The translations under genes and the position numbers were made by a program. A model generated the notes under the pieces. It ran no database searches. It saw only the letters and a list, made by a program, of their open reading frames with translations, and had not been told where the DNA came from. A DNA stretch of 64,000 nt from the NCBI RefSeq assembly GCF_008580665.1, contig NZ_BKDJ01000006.1, positions 128,880-192,879 of the forward strand, read 5' to 3'. Each line of letters opens with the position of its first letter. Within the stretch, counting starts at the first letter, position 1. This document shows, piece after piece, positions 44,933 to 53,465 of the stretch. Origin of the DNA: Zafaria cholistanensis. GTDB lineage: Bacteria > Actinomycetota > Actinomycetes > Actinomycetales > Micrococcaceae.

Positions 44933-47218
44933 GTGAACCGCCCCGATTCGCCCCCGACCGCCGGGTCTCCAGCAGCCGGGTCCGACGCAGCAGGGTCCGA
45001 CGCAGCCGGGTCCGGCCCCGGGCCGGGCCGGCCTTTCCTCCCCGAGGTGCAGGCGCTGCGCGCCCTGGCCGTCCTGCTGGTGGTCTTTTACCACTTCACG
45101 CCCGGCCTGGTCCCGGGCGGCTTTGTGGGAGTGGACGTCTTCTTCGTGATTTCCGGGTTCCTTATCACCGGACACCTGCTGCGGGAGGCCCGCGCCACCG
45201 GGCGGATCGACCTGCCGGCTTTCTGGGCCGGGCGCGTCCGGCGGATCCTTCCGGCGGCGCTGGCCACCGTTGCCGCCGTCGTGGCCGCGACACTGCTCCT
45301 CGAGCCGGAAACGCAGTGGGGGCAGGCCAGCCGCCAGGCCCTGGCCAGCGTCTTCTCCGTGCAGAACTGGGTCCTGGCCGCCGACGCGGTGGACTACCTG
45401 GCCGCGGAACACCAGCCCACGGCCCTGCAGCACTTCTGGTCCCTCGGCGTCGAGGAACAGTTCTACCTGTTCTGGCCGCTGCTGGCCGCCGGCGCGGCCG
45501 CCCTGGCCGCCCGACCGGGCGCCCTTGCCGTCCTGCGCGCCGCTCTGGGGGACCGGCTCCGGACCCGGTTTCGGGACCCTTTCCGGGCCCTGGTCGGGGC
45601 GCTGTTCGGCGCAGTGGCGGCGGCATCGCTGGGCTGGAGCATCCACCTGACCGGAACAGGGGACCCCGCCGCCTACTTCGCCACACCCACCCGCGTCTGG
45701 GAACTGGCCGCCGGCGGCCTGCTCGCCCTGGGCATGGCGCCCGGACAGGGAGCCGAACAGGGAGACGGCAAGTCAGGCGGATCGGGAACCGGGAGCCGGT
45801 GGCTCCGCCGCCACCGGCTGTGGCACCCCGGGCTGTGGCGTCCGTGGCTGTGGTCCGGCCCGGCCCGCGCCGTGGTGGCGCTCGCCGGGTTCGCGGCAGT
45901 CGCCGCGGCCGCCTTCGGGTACGACGCCGCCACCCCCTTCCCCGGCAGCGCGGCCGCACTGCCGGTGGCCGGGACGGCGGCCGTGATCGCGGCCGGACGG
46001 ACGTCCGGGCCGCTGGCGCTGAACCGCCTGCTTGGCCTGGCGCCGGTGCAATGGATGGGGGAGGTGTCCTACTCGCTCTACCTGTGGCATTGGCCGGTGC
46101 GGGTGTTCCTGGGTCCGCGCATCACCGGCTGGGGTCCGGCTGCGCACGGCGGGGCCGTGCTCCTCCTGCTGCCGGCCGCCCTGCTGCTTGCCGCGGCCAG
46201 CCACCGCTTCATCGAGGTTCCGGCCCGCCGGTTCGCCCCGCTCGCGGCGTCCCGCTGGCGGACCCTGGCGGCCGGCACCGCCGCCGTCGTGCTCGCCGCG
46301 GCCCTCGCCGCGGTGCCGGCGGTGTGGCAGGAGGCCGTGGTGGCCGCGCAGCAGGGGGCGGTGGGCCAACTGCTCGCCGAGCCGCCGCCGGATTTCGGCG
46401 CCTCTGCCGCGGGGCCGCTGCCGCCAGCCTATGTGGGTGGGAGCCGGACGGTGGTTCCCGTGCCCGCGCGCGCGGAGCAGGACCGGCCCCGCCTGGGCCC
46501 CTGCATCCAGGCGGCCGATTCCGGGGAAAGGCGCGAGTGCGAGTTTGGGGCCGCTGACGGGGCCCTGACGGTCGCCCTGATCGGGGACTCCCATGCGGTG
46601 CAGTGGTACGAACCCATGCTGCGGACCGCTGAGCGCAACGGCTGGGGCTTGGTCACCTACCTGAAAAACTCCTGCCCCTTCACCGCCGCGACGCGCACGC
46701 TGGAACTGCAGGGCCGCGCTGAATGCGCCAGGCCCAACAGGCTGGCGCTGGAACGCATCCTGGAGCGGGGGGACATCGACGCGGTGGTGACCTCCTACTG
46801 GGGCGGGGCCGAATTTGCCGGATCCGCCGCGGAGGGGTTCGCCGCCTATTGGGAGCGGCTGGAGGATGCGGGCATCAAGGTGTACCCGATCGTGGACACC
46901 CCGCGGCCCGGCCACGCGGCGCCCGCTCCCGACTGCGTCGTGAAGCATGCGCCGGACCCGCGCCCGTGCGGCGCCGCCGAGGGCAGGGCCTTCGAACGCG
47001 CTGACGCAACCCGCCGGGCCGCCGGACTGGAGCCCCGGGTGGAGGTCCTGGACTTCCGCGACAGGTTCTGCTCCGACGGGTTCTGCCCGGCAGTGGTCGG
47101 TAACGTGCTGGTCTACCGGGACCACCACCACGTCACCGACACCTACATGCGCACCCTGGCGCCGGAGTTCGCGGACCGGCTGGGGTCGGCCCTGCGCGCC
47201 GACGGGCTGGACTGGTAA
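44933..47218 (+). CDS. Membrane acyltransferase with C-terminal SGNH domain (AT3-SGNH, OafB type)
   Basis: A 761-residue envelope enzyme. The N-terminal acyltransferase-3 domain (about residues 35-440) has ten or so helices and the key motifs RALAVLLVVFYHF, GGFVGVDVFFVISGFLITG, FWAGRVRRILPAAL and LQHFWSLGVEEQFYLFWPL. The C-terminal periplasmic SGNH domain has the nucleophile in TVALIGDSHAVQWYEPML and the catalytic pair in YRDHHHVTDTYMRTL. Such proteins O-acetylate surface polysaccharides or peptidoglycan. The N-terminal leader is an Ala/Gly/Ser/Asp repeat coded by 15-bp units. GTG 44933 is the assumed start, without a strong ribosome site. It could modify the nonulosonic-acid glycan, but that is speculation. 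Confidence 0.9.
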   Translation: MNRPDSPPTAGSPAAGSDAAGSDAAGSGPGPGRPFLPEVQALRALAVLLVVFYHFTPGLVPGGFVGVDVFFVISGFLITGHLLREARATGRIDLPAFWAGRVRRILPAALATVAAVVAATLLLEPETQWGQASRQALASVFSVQNWVLAADAVDYLAAEHQPTALQHFWSLGVEEQFYLFWPLLAAGAAALAARPGALAVLRAALGDRLRTRFRDPFRALVGALFGAVAAASLGWSIHLTGTGDPAAYFATPTRVWELAAGGLLALGMAPGQGAEQGDGKSGGSGTGSRWLRRHRLWHPGLWRPWLWSGPARAVVALAGFAAVAAAAFGYDAATPFPGSAAALPVAGTAAVIAAGRTSGPLALNRLLGLAPVQWMGEVSYSLYLWHWPVRVFLGPRITGWGPAAHGGAVLLLLPAALLLAAASHRFIEVPARRFAPLAASRWRTLAAGTAAVVLAAALAAVPAVWQEAVVAAQQGAVGQLLAEPPPDFGASAAGPLPPAYVGGSRTVVPVPARAEQDRPRLGPCIQAADSGERRECEFGAADGALTVALIGDSHAVQWYEPMLRTAERNGWGLVTYLKNSCPFTAATRTLELQGRAECARPNRLALERILERGDIDAVVTSYWGGAEFAGSAAEGFAAYWERLEDAGIKVYPIVDTPRPGHAAPAPDCVVKHAPDPRPCGAAEGRAFERADATRRAAGLEPRVEVLDFRDRFCSDGFCPAVVGNVLVYRDHHHVTDTYMRTLAPEFADRLGSALRADGLDW

Positions 47219-47248
47219 GACCCGGGCCCTCCACAGCCCTGGAACGGC

Positions 47249-47281
47249 CCGCGCCCGCGCACTGCCGGAGGGCGGGCGCGG
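47249..47281 (+). terminator. Hairpin between acyltransferase and rpsF operon
   Basis: Arms CCGCGCCCGC (47249-47258) and GCGGGCGCGG (47272-47281) pair perfectly around a 13-base loop, 31 bases after the acyltransferase stop. There is no U-run. The rpsF promoter must follow; TAGGAT at about 47329 is a possible -10. Confidence 0.5.
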
Positions 47282-47443
47282 CCGCCCTCCCTCCGGCGCG
47301 GTTAGGGTGGGGCTCGGCGATCCGGTAGGATAGGTCAGGCTGTTTCCGCCGTGTCCGCAACCGGGCAAGGGCGGGAACACAACGCAAAGAACCTCCTGTT
47401 ACGGAAATCCCGTGACCGCTTAGCCCGAAGGAGGTGGGTTCAC

Positions 47444-47749
47444 ATGCGTGCTTACGAACTGATGGTGCTGATCGACCCCGAGGTCGACGAGCGTACCGTT
47501 GAACCGACTCTTGGCAAGTTCCTCGACGTCGTCCGCAACGATGGCGGAACCATCGACAACGTAGACGTCTGGGGCCGCCGCCGCCTGGCCTACGACATCA
47601 AGAAGAAGAACGAGGCCATCTACGTGGTGGTTAACTTCACCGCAACCCCGGCCACCTCCGCGGAGCTTGACCGCCAGCTGTCTCTGAACGAGACGATCCT
47701 GCGCACCAAGATCATCCGCCCGGAGGACCAGAAGGTTTCCGCAGAGTAA
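47444..47749 (+). CDS. rpsF: 30S ribosomal protein S6
   Basis: A 101-residue ribosomal protein of the small subunit platform, partner of S18. It begins [20 protein letters not shown] and contains [26 protein letters not shown] and [22 protein letters not shown] sequence, standard for S6. The start is fixed by GAAGGAGG 9 bases upstream. First gene of the conserved rpsF-ssb-rpsR-rplI operon, with a leader of about 100 bases after the probable -10. Confidence 0.98.
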   Translation: MRAYELMVLIDPEVDERTVEPTLGKFLDVVRNDGGTIDNVDVWGRRRLAYDIKKKNEAIYVVVNFTATPATSAELDRQLSLNETILRTKIIRPEDQKVSAE

Positions 47750-47790
47750 TTCTGCGGTTTCCCTCGTAGAACACGACGACAGGAGGCATG

Positions 47791-48372
47791 ATGGCAGGCG
47801 AAACCGTCATCACGGTCATCGGTAACCTCACCGGTGACCCGGAACTTCGTTTCACCCCGTCCGGGTCCGCAGTGGCGAACTTCACCATTGCCTCGACCCC
47901 GCGGACCTTTGACCGCCAGAGCAACGACTGGAAGGACGGCGAAACGCTGTTCCTCCGGGCATCGGTCTGGCGCGAGGCTGCCGAAAATGTCGCCGAGACG
48001 CTGACCAAGGGCATGCGCGTCATCGCCCAGGGCCGGCTGAAGTCGCGTTCCTACGAGACCAAGGAAGGCGAGAAGCGCACCGTCATCGAGCTTGAGGTCG
48101 ATGAAATCGGCCCGTCGCTGCGGTACGCCTCCGCCAAGGTCACCCGCACCCAGCGCTCCGGCGGTGGCAACGGCGGCTTCGGCGGTGGCAATGCCGGCGG
48201 TTTCGGCGGTGGCAACGCAGGCGCCAGCGCCGGTGGTTTTGGCGGCGGCAATGCCGGCGCCAACCCCGGCGGCGGCTGGGGCGCCCCGGCCGAGGACCCG
48301 TGGGGTTCCCCGGCTTCCGGCAACGGCGGAGGCTGGGGCGGCAACCCGGGCTCCGACGAACCGCCTTTCTAA
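47791..48372 (+). CDS. ssb: Single-stranded DNA-binding protein
   Basis: A 193-residue SSB. The OB fold occupies residues 1-115 ([58 protein letters not shown]). A long Gly/Asn/Ala-rich linker with repeated GGFGGGNAG units follows, then the acidic tip SDEPPF that recruits partner proteins. Two ATGs are adjacent (47788, 47791); the second is preferred because AGGAGG is then 4 bases away rather than 1. Operon position between rpsF and rpsR is conserved. Confidence 0.97.
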   Translation: MAGETVITVIGNLTGDPELRFTPSGSAVANFTIASTPRTFDRQSNDWKDGETLFLRASVWREAAENVAETLTKGMRVIAQGRLKSRSYETKEGEKRTVIELEVDEIGPSLRYASAKVTRTQRSGGGNGGFGGGNAGGFGGGNAGASAGGFGGGNAGANPGGGWGAPAEDPWGSPASGNGGGWGGNPGSDEPPF

Positions 48373-48434
48373 ACAACTTATCCACCATCCCGCAGAGCAC
48401 TTCTGCGGGCTCCCCTTAGTAAAGGAGCTCCACG

Positions 48435-48674
48435 ATGGCTAAGGCTGAACTCCGTAAGCCCAAACCAAAGTCCAACCCCCTTAAGGCCGCTGACGTCAAG
48501 GTCATCGACTACAAGGACGTCGCGCTGCTGCGCAAGTTCATCTCCGACCGCGGAAAGATCCGTGCCCGTCGCGTGACCGGCGTCTCCGTCCAGGAGCAGC
48601 GCAAGATCGCCCAGGCCATCAAGAACGCGCGCGAAGTTGCCCTGCTGCCTTACTCCGGCGCTGGCCGCGGCTAA
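48435..48674 (+). CDS. rpsR: 30S ribosomal protein S18
   Basis: A 79-residue basic protein with the S18 core [40 protein letters not shown] and [14 protein letters not shown]. It binds 16S rRNA with S6 in the platform. No zinc-binding CXXC motif at the N-terminus is present, so it is a C-minus-type S18. Ribosome site AAAGGAG precedes ATG 48435. It sits 62 bases after ssb. Confidence 0.98.
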   Translation: MAKAELRKPKPKSNPLKAADVKVIDYKDVALLRKFISDRGKIRARRVTGVSVQEQRKIAQAIKNAREVALLPYSGAGRG

Positions 48675-48689
48675 GGAAGGGAAAACAAC

Positions 48690-49142
48690 ATGGCAAAGCT
48701 CATTCTGACCCATGAAGTCACCGGCCTGGGTGCCGCTGGCGACGTCGTCGAGGTGAAGGACGGTTACGCACGTAACTACCTGCTGCCGCGCAACTTCGCC
48801 ATCACCTGGAGCAAGGGTGGCGAGAAGCAGGTCGAGTCCATCAAGGCCGCCCGTGCTGCCCGCGCCGTCGCTTCCCTGGAAGAGGCCAAGCAGCTCGCTG
48901 CGTCCCTGTCCGCCAAGCCGGTCAAGCTGACCGTCAAGGCCGGCGCGACGGGCCGCCTGTTCGGCACCGTCAAGACCGACGACATCGCCAAGGCAGTCGA
49001 GGCCGCTGGCCTGGGCAAGATCGACAAGCGCAAGGTGGAGATCACCGAGCACATCAAGTCGACCGGTGCCCACCAGGCCACCGTCCGCCTGCACGAGGAC
49101 GTCTCCGCGACCATCGACCTGCAGGTCGTCGCCGCGAAGTAG
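48690..49142 (+). CDS. rplI: 50S ribosomal protein L9
   Basis: A 150-residue ribosomal protein with the typical two globular domains joined by a long helix. N-domain [20 protein letters not shown] and [16 protein letters not shown], helix [22 protein letters not shown]-domain [17 protein letters not shown]. Starts 15 bases after rpsR with GGAAGGGAA upstream. Last gene of the operon, followed by a strong rho-independent terminator. Confidence 0.98.
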   Translation: MAKLILTHEVTGLGAAGDVVEVKDGYARNYLLPRNFAITWSKGGEKQVESIKAARAARAVASLEEAKQLAASLSAKPVKLTVKAGATGRLFGTVKTDDIAKAVEAAGLGKIDKRKVEITEHIKSTGAHQATVRLHEDVSATIDLQVVAAK

Positions 49143-49187
49143 GTCTGGCAACAGATCCCACCGGTGCCCCTGGGTACCGCGTGGCGG

Positions 49188-49215
49188 AAGGGCCCCGCTT
49201 CGGCGGGGCCCTTTT
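49188..49215 (+). terminator. Rho-independent terminator of the rpsF operon
   Basis: An 11-bp stem AAGGGCCCCGC with its complement, closed by a TTCG tetraloop at 49199-49202 and followed by TTTT. This is the clearest intrinsic terminator in the window, 45 bases after rplI. Confidence 0.92.
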
Positions 49216-49363
49216 GCGTGCCCGGGGGCCGGGGGCCGCCGGGCCGCCATTCCTCAGGTGGAGTTCCGCGCGCGTGGAAGTTCGCCGGCCTGCTTCGACG
49301 CAGTACGCAACAGAAGCCGGTGGCCCTTTGACTGGGCATCCGCCCGCCCCGTAGCGTGGGAGG

Positions 49364-49468
49364 CGAATCAAGAGCGTCAACGCGTAGCCCTGGCTTGTTG
49401 GCCGACAACCCTCTTCAGGTAGTGGGGTGTTCCAGGTGATGATTCGGCCGTCCGGAAAACCGGCCGGC
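49364..49468 (+). ncRNA. SAM-IV riboswitch upstream of flavin reductase
   Basis: The stretch contains GGCTTGTTGGCCGACAACCC (49392-49411), then GTGGGGTGTTCCAGGTGATGA (broken here as GTGGGGTGTTCC and AGGTGATGA), matching from memory the actinomycete SAM-IV aptamer core. A perfect 7-bp outer stem pairs CGAATCA (49364-49370) with TGATTCG (49440-49446). Immediately 3' is a further hairpin (GCCG, CCGG, AAAA loop, CCGG, CGGC; 49447-49468), in the position of the extra SAM-IV stem or expression platform. It lies 60 bases before the flavin reductase start, so that gene is probably switched off by S-adenosylmethionine. SAM-I/IV variant is the alternative class. Confidence 0.85.
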
Positions 49469-49527
49469 AAGTACCGCGCGGAACGCGTCCACGCCGCCCC
49501 CGCGCCCGACGCCGAAGGATCAACGCC

Positions 49528-50037
49528 ATGGCCCTCACCGATGACCTCTCCGCGAACTCCCTGCGCACGGCCTTCTCCCGCTTTCCCTCTGGTGTTGCGG
49601 CGCTGTGCGCGATCGTCGACGGCGAGCCCCAGGGCATCGTCGCCTCCTCCTTCACGGTGGGCGTTTCCCTGGACCCGCCCCTGGTGATGTTCGCCGTGCA
49701 AAACTCCTCCCGCACCTGGCCGGTGGTGCGCCGCAGCGGGAGGATTGGCGTATCCATCCTTGGCGAGGGCCACGAGGACGTCTGCCGCCAGATCTCCGCC
49801 CGCACCGGCGACCGTTTCGCCGGGCTGGCCCTGGACTCCACGGACGGGGGCGCACTGTTCCTGCACGAGGCCGCCCTGTGGCTGGACTGCTCCGTGGAAC
49901 AGGAAGTCCCGGCCGGGGACCACCACGTGGTGCTGCTGCGGGTGCACGGCCATGCCGCGCCCGAGGGGGACAACGCCCCACTGGTCTTCCACGGTTCCGC
50001 GTTCCGCCGGCTGGAGACCCGCGACGCGCTGGTCTAG
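49528..50037 (+). CDS. Flavin reductase family protein
   Basis: A 169-residue FMN-binding split-barrel protein of the flavin reductase/HpaC-type family: LRTAFSRFPSGVAALCAIVD, GIVASSFTVGVSLDPPLVMFAVQNSSRTWP (flavin-binding stretch), RIGVSILGEGHEDVCRQIS and FHGSAFRRLE at the end. It supplies reduced flavin to a two-component monooxygenase or is itself a flavin-binding protein. Start ATG 49528 follows a moderate GAAGGA site. The SAM-IV riboswitch in its leader ties it to sulfur supply, for example to an FMNH2-dependent desulfonation or sulfone monooxygenase encoded elsewhere, rather than to the hpa cluster 10 kb away. Confidence 0.88.
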   Translation: MALTDDLSANSLRTAFSRFPSGVAALCAIVDGEPQGIVASSFTVGVSLDPPLVMFAVQNSSRTWPVVRRSGRIGVSILGEGHEDVCRQISARTGDRFAGLALDSTDGGALFLHEAALWLDCSVEQEVPAGDHHVVLLRVHGHAAPEGDNAPLVFHGSAFRRLETRDALV

Positions 50038-50203
50038 CTGTACGCCTGGTCCACGGCCGGCGCCGGGATCTGCCTGGCCGGGTGAAATTCATGACTGGAA
50101 GAAATTAGGGCACGACAGAATGCCTTTTTGATTCGGCCGGGCCGGATTACCTTGGAAACAGGGCGCCGCCCGGCCCGGGCGGCCGAAACACGGAGGAACT
50201 GCC

Positions 50204-50500
50204 ATGACCGTCACCTCGCATGTGGGCGACTGCACCGTCACCAACTGCTCCTTCAACGAACACACCGAATGCCATGCCGGCGCCATCACGGTCGCCGGCG
50301 GCGAGGACCATGCAGCCTGCGCCACGTTCATCGACACCGGCGCCCACGGCGGCCTACCCAAGGTCCTCGCGGGCATCGGCGCCTGCCAGCGCGCCGAATG
50401 CGTCCACAACGAGCACCTGATGTGCCAGGCACCCGCGATCCAGGTCGGTCCCGGCGCGGACAATGCCGACTGCCTCACCTACGAACACCGCACCGCCTAG
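50204..50500 (+). CDS. DUF1540 cysteine-rich protein with internal duplication
   Basis: A 98-residue protein made of two homologous halves. Unit 1: CTVTNCSFNEHTECHAGAI ending CATF; unit 2: CQRAECVHNEHLMCQAPAI ending CLTY. Each has the C-x4-C-x6-C pattern plus a late Cys expected of DUF1540, thought to bind metal; both also share an N-E-H segment. ATG 50204 has CGGAGGAACT upstream. No partner is apparent. A hairpin with weak U-run follows at about 50508-50532, and a stronger one at 50585-50623. Confidence 0.85.
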   Translation: MTVTSHVGDCTVTNCSFNEHTECHAGAITVAGGEDHAACATFIDTGAHGGLPKVLAGIGACQRAECVHNEHLMCQAPAIQVGPGADNADCLTYEHRTA

Positions 50501-50584
50501 GCAAAGGAGCCCCGGCCGCGGACCGGGCTCTTTCCGCCATCCCGCAAACATCATCGGCGATCGGGCCGGACGGCCGGACGCATG

Positions 50585-50623
50585 CGCAAGAGGGGAGCCC
50601 GCGTTGCGGGGTCCCCTCTTGCG
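50585..50623. terminator. Strong hairpin upstream of the IclR promoter
   Basis: A 12-bp stem CGCAAGAGGGGA (50585-50596) with its complement (50612-50623), one mismatch, then a 5-bp CCCGC/GCGGG inner stem and a GTT loop. It isolates the DUF1540 gene from the IclR promoter that begins 35 bases later. Confidence 0.8.
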
Positions 50624-50657
50624 GATGATTTCCGGGCAGCGCTGGGAGACGGCCGGG

Positions 50658-50700
50658 TTGGCCCGCCCTTCATCGTGTTCTATAATCGAACTTACAGTTC
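50658..50700 (+). promoter_or_regulatory. IclR gene promoter with overlapping dyad
   Basis: TTGGCC (50658-50663) and a perfect TATAAT (50681-50686) are separated by exactly 17 bases, the best housekeeping-type promoter in the window. The dyad GAAC, TTACA, GTTC (50688-50700) lies at the expected transcription start and could be the autoregulatory operator. The next 40 bases are unusually AT-rich and include GAATTC at 50708-50713. Confidence 0.7.
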
Positions 50701-50783
50701 TGAAATGGAATTCTATTCTCCGAGATAGCCTTGAGTGGCGTTCGACATAATGGATGCCCCCCAGCTCCGCCGAAAGGTCCGCC

Positions 50784-51518
50784 GTGCCCAAGACAGCAGA
50801 AACCGCCAAGCCGGTTGATTCAGCGCATTCGCAGACCCTTTCGCGCGGCATCCGGCTTCTGGAAGTCCTGGCGGAGGCTCCCGGGCCGATGACCATCGCC
50901 GAACTGGCGGAGGCCTTGGGAGTGCACCGTTCAATCGCCTACCGCATTCTGCGCACGCTGGAGGACCACCGGCTGGTCACCCGCGATGAGTCGGGGAGGG
51001 TCCTTCCGGCCCCTGGCCTGGCCGCCTTGGCGCGCAGCGTGCAGCGGGACCTGCAGACGGCGGCGCTGCCCGAACTGACGGCGCTGGCCAACGAGTTGTC
51101 GATGTCCGCCCTCGTCGTCGTCTGGGATCACCGCGAGTGCATCACCCTGGTCACGGTGGAGCCGCGTGACGGCCAGGCCACCGTGCTCCAGCGGCCCGGC
51201 ACCCGCCATCCGCTGGGACTGGGGGCCCCCGGGATCGCAATCCAGTCCACCTACACCGAGGAGGAGTGGTACGCCTCGGATGTGCCCGGAGACTACCGGC
51301 CGGTAGTGGCGGAGGCGCGCCGTACCGGGTTTGCCACGAGCCACGACGAGGTCATTTCCGGCGTCTCCTCCGTCGCCGCCCCGCTGGTGGTGCCGGGCCA
51401 GCTGCGCGCGGCGGTCGCCGTCGTCTACGCGTCCGCGGCCAGCAGCCTGGATCCGGCCCTGATGGGCCGGCGCCTGGTCGAGGCCGCCGATGCCATTAAG
51501 CGCGCCCTGGGCGCCTGA
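50784..51518 (+). CDS. IclR family transcriptional regulator
   Basis: A 244-residue regulator. N-terminal winged helix-turn-helix (residues 15-75): LSRGIRLLEVLAEAPGPMTI, ELAEALGVHRSIAYRILRTL. C-terminal IclR ligand domain: ELSMSALVVVWDHRECITLV, RHPLGLGAPGIAIQ, FATSHDEVISGVSSVAAPLV. GTG 50784 was chosen because CGAAAGG lies 9 bases upstream; ATG 50754 is in frame without a ribosome site and would add ten residues. It is convergent with an amino-acid permease gene. Ligand and targets unknown. Confidence 0.9.
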   Translation: MPKTAETAKPVDSAHSQTLSRGIRLLEVLAEAPGPMTIAELAEALGVHRSIAYRILRTLEDHRLVTRDESGRVLPAPGLAALARSVQRDLQTAALPELTALANELSMSALVVVWDHRECITLVTVEPRDGQATVLQRPGTRHPLGLGAPGIAIQSTYTEEEWYASDVPGDYRPVVAEARRTGFATSHDEVISGVSSVAAPLVVPGQLRAAVAVVYASAASSLDPALMGRRLVEAADAIKRALGA

Positions 51519-51591
51519 GGCCCGGCAGAACGCCGGGCCGGACGACGGCGGATGGCCCGGCCCGGGCGCACTTCCGGGGTAGGGCGGGCGG

Positions 51592-53043
51592 TCATTCGCG
51601 GGTGGCGAGGTCGTGCCGGTAGTTGGGGCCGTCGGGGTTGAGCACCGAGTGCCGGCGTCCATAGGCGAAATAGACGATCAGGCCGATCGCCAGCCAGACG
51701 CCGAACCGGGCCCAGGTCTCCGGGTCCAGTTGCAGAATGAGGAACAGCGAGGCCAGGACGCCGAAGATGGGAACGATGGGCATCAGTGGCAGGCGGAAGG
51801 TGCGCGGGGCGTCCGGGCGGGTGTAGCGGAAGATGATGACCGAGACGCATACGACGACGAAGGCCGAGAGGATACCGATGTTGGTCAGGTCGGCCACGGC
51901 CCGGATGGGCAACGCCCCTGCCAGCAGGGCGGAGCCGATTCCGGCAATCCACGTCACCCGCTGCGGGGTGCCGTTGCGGTCGGTGTGGGCGAACCAGGCG
52001 GGCAGCAGTCCGTCGCGGCTCATGGAAAACCACACCCGGGTGACCCCCAGCAGGAACGTCAGCATGACGGTGAGGATGGAGAGTACGGCGAACACCGAGA
52101 TGATGGTGGCGATCACCGGCAGGCCGACGCTGGCGAACGCCGAGGCAAAGCCCGCCTCCGGGTCGATGTCCCGGTAGTTCTGCATGCCGGTCAGCACCAG
52201 GGTGGCCCCGACATAAAGGACCATCGCGATAACCAGCGACAGGATGATGGCCTTGGGCATGTGCCTGCGGCCTTCCTTGGCCTCCTCGGCGGCGGTGCTC
52301 ATGGCGTCGTAGCCGAAGACGGCGAAGAAGGCCGTGGCTGCCCCGGCGAGCACCGGTCCGAAGCCGGAGGGCATGAACGGGTTGTAGTTGTCGGTGTCGA
52401 GGTAGAAGACGCCCAAGCCGATGATGAACAGGATCAGCAGGACCTTGATGCACACCGCGATCAGTTCGAAGCGGCCGAAGGTCTTGGTGCCGCGGCTGAG
52501 GATGAAGGTCACCAGCAGGCAGAACAGGATGGCGGGCAGGTTGATGATCCCGCCCTCGCCCTGGTCCGGGGTTGAGGTCAGGGCCGCCGGCAGTTCGATC
52601 CCGAGGCCGGAAAAGAAGGCCTCCGCGTATCCGGAGATGCCAATGGCGACCACGGCGACGATGGCGATGTACTCCAGCAGCAGGTCCCAGCCGATGAACC
52701 AGCCAATGATTTCCCCCAAGGCCACGAACCCGTAGGTATAGGCGGATCCGGACCGGGGGATCATCCCGGCGAACTCGGCGTAGGAGAGCGCCGCGGCCGC
52801 CGAGGCCAGCCCGGCGATCAGGAAGGAGACCAGGACGGCGGGTCCGGTGCCGGGGTTGTCGGCGTCGCCGTGCGCCACCAGCCCGGCCAGGGAGAAGATG
52901 CCGACGCCGACGATGCCACCAACACCGATTGCCGTCAGCTGCCACAAGTTCAGGCTCTTGGCCAGCACGCCGTGCCTGGTTTCCTCCTCGACCAGGTCAA
53001 GGGGCATGCGCCGCATCACGGACTTGGGATTCTGCACTTTCAT
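51592..53043 (-). CDS. Cationic amino acid transporter-type APC permease
   Basis: A 483-residue secondary transporter with twelve or more helices. The conserved opening KSLNLWQLTAIGVGGIVGVGIFSLAG contains the helix-1 break GVGGIVGVGIF used to bind the amino group, and FAVFGYDAMSTAAEEAKEGRRHMPKAII is the helix 6 and loop signature of the CAT group. RVWFSMSRDGLLPAWFA and FRLPLMPIVPIFGVLASLFLILQL follow. ATG 53043 was chosen (AAGGCAGGG upstream); upstream codons in frame are not protein-like. Substrate is probably a cationic or neutral amino acid. It has an unusually long non-coding region upstream. Confidence 0.9.
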   Translation of the reverse strand: MKVQNPKSVMRRMPLDLVEEETRHGVLAKSLNLWQLTAIGVGGIVGVGIFSLAGLVAHGDADNPGTGPAVLVSFLIAGLASAAAALSYAEFAGMIPRSGSAYTYGFVALGEIIGWFIGWDLLLEYIAIVAVVAIGISGYAEAFFSGLGIELPAALTSTPDQGEGGIINLPAILFCLLVTFILSRGTKTFGRFELIAVCIKVLLILFIIGLGVFYLDTDNYNPFMPSGFGPVLAGAATAFFAVFGYDAMSTAAEEAKEGRRHMPKAIILSLVIAMVLYVGATLVLTGMQNYRDIDPEAGFASAFASVGLPVIATIISVFAVLSILTVMLTFLLGVTRVWFSMSRDGLLPAWFAHTDRNGTPQRVTWIAGIGSALLAGALPIRAVADLTNIGILSAFVVVCVSVIIFRYTRPDAPRTFRLPLMPIVPIFGVLASLFLILQLDPETWARFGVWLAIGLIVYFAYGRRHSVLNPDGPNYRHDLATRE

Positions 53044-53465
53044 GAGTGGCCCTGCCTTGGTAGGGCCCCTTGCGGGGCGGGCGATGCTCGGATGCCAGAA
53101 GCGCCAGGTGCCCGCGGTGGGTATCTTGAGCCTCTGGGTGGTGGACACGGAGAAGCGTGGGAGAGGGGCTGGACCCGACGGTGTGCCTGGCCTGTGCCGA
53201 GGATCGCACGGGAAGGGCGCCAGGGTCCATGTTCTTCAGCCGCCCGCCTTACCCGGGCAGTCCCGTTGGGGTATTCGACCCGCATATGCCAGCGAAAAAC
53301 CATTGGGGCTGCTCCGGGTTGTGTTGGTTCCTCGGCCTGCCCTTAAGCGGACGGGTGGTCCCACAACCCCTCCGCATCAGGCTGCGGAAGAGGAACGGCA
53401 GGGAAGCCGGGGAAGGAGTCGGGCCCACCTCCCGAGACGCTTGAGTCGGGCCGCCCGGGCTCAGC
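53044..53465. other. 422-bp non-coding interval upstream of the amino-acid permease
   Basis: No convincing gene on either strand: open frames here have no ribosome site and no natural composition. The permease promoter and a leader of up to several hundred bases should lie here, read on the minus strand. I compared it with T-box, lysine, glycine and guanidine riboswitch patterns from memory and found no match. GCCCCT/GGGGC (about 53066-53078) is the only local stem of note, close to the permease start. Confidence 0.5.

Noticed and set aside
49364..49468. Cobalamin or other riboswitch class
   Set aside because: The core wording GGCTTG.TGGCC..CAACCC with GGTGATGA and the 3' extra stem fits SAM-IV better than any other class I could recall.
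53225..53290. tRNA-like GGTCGAATACC element on the minus strand
   Set aside because: It lacks an acceptor stem, D-arm and a proper T-loop consensus; no cloverleaf can be drawn.
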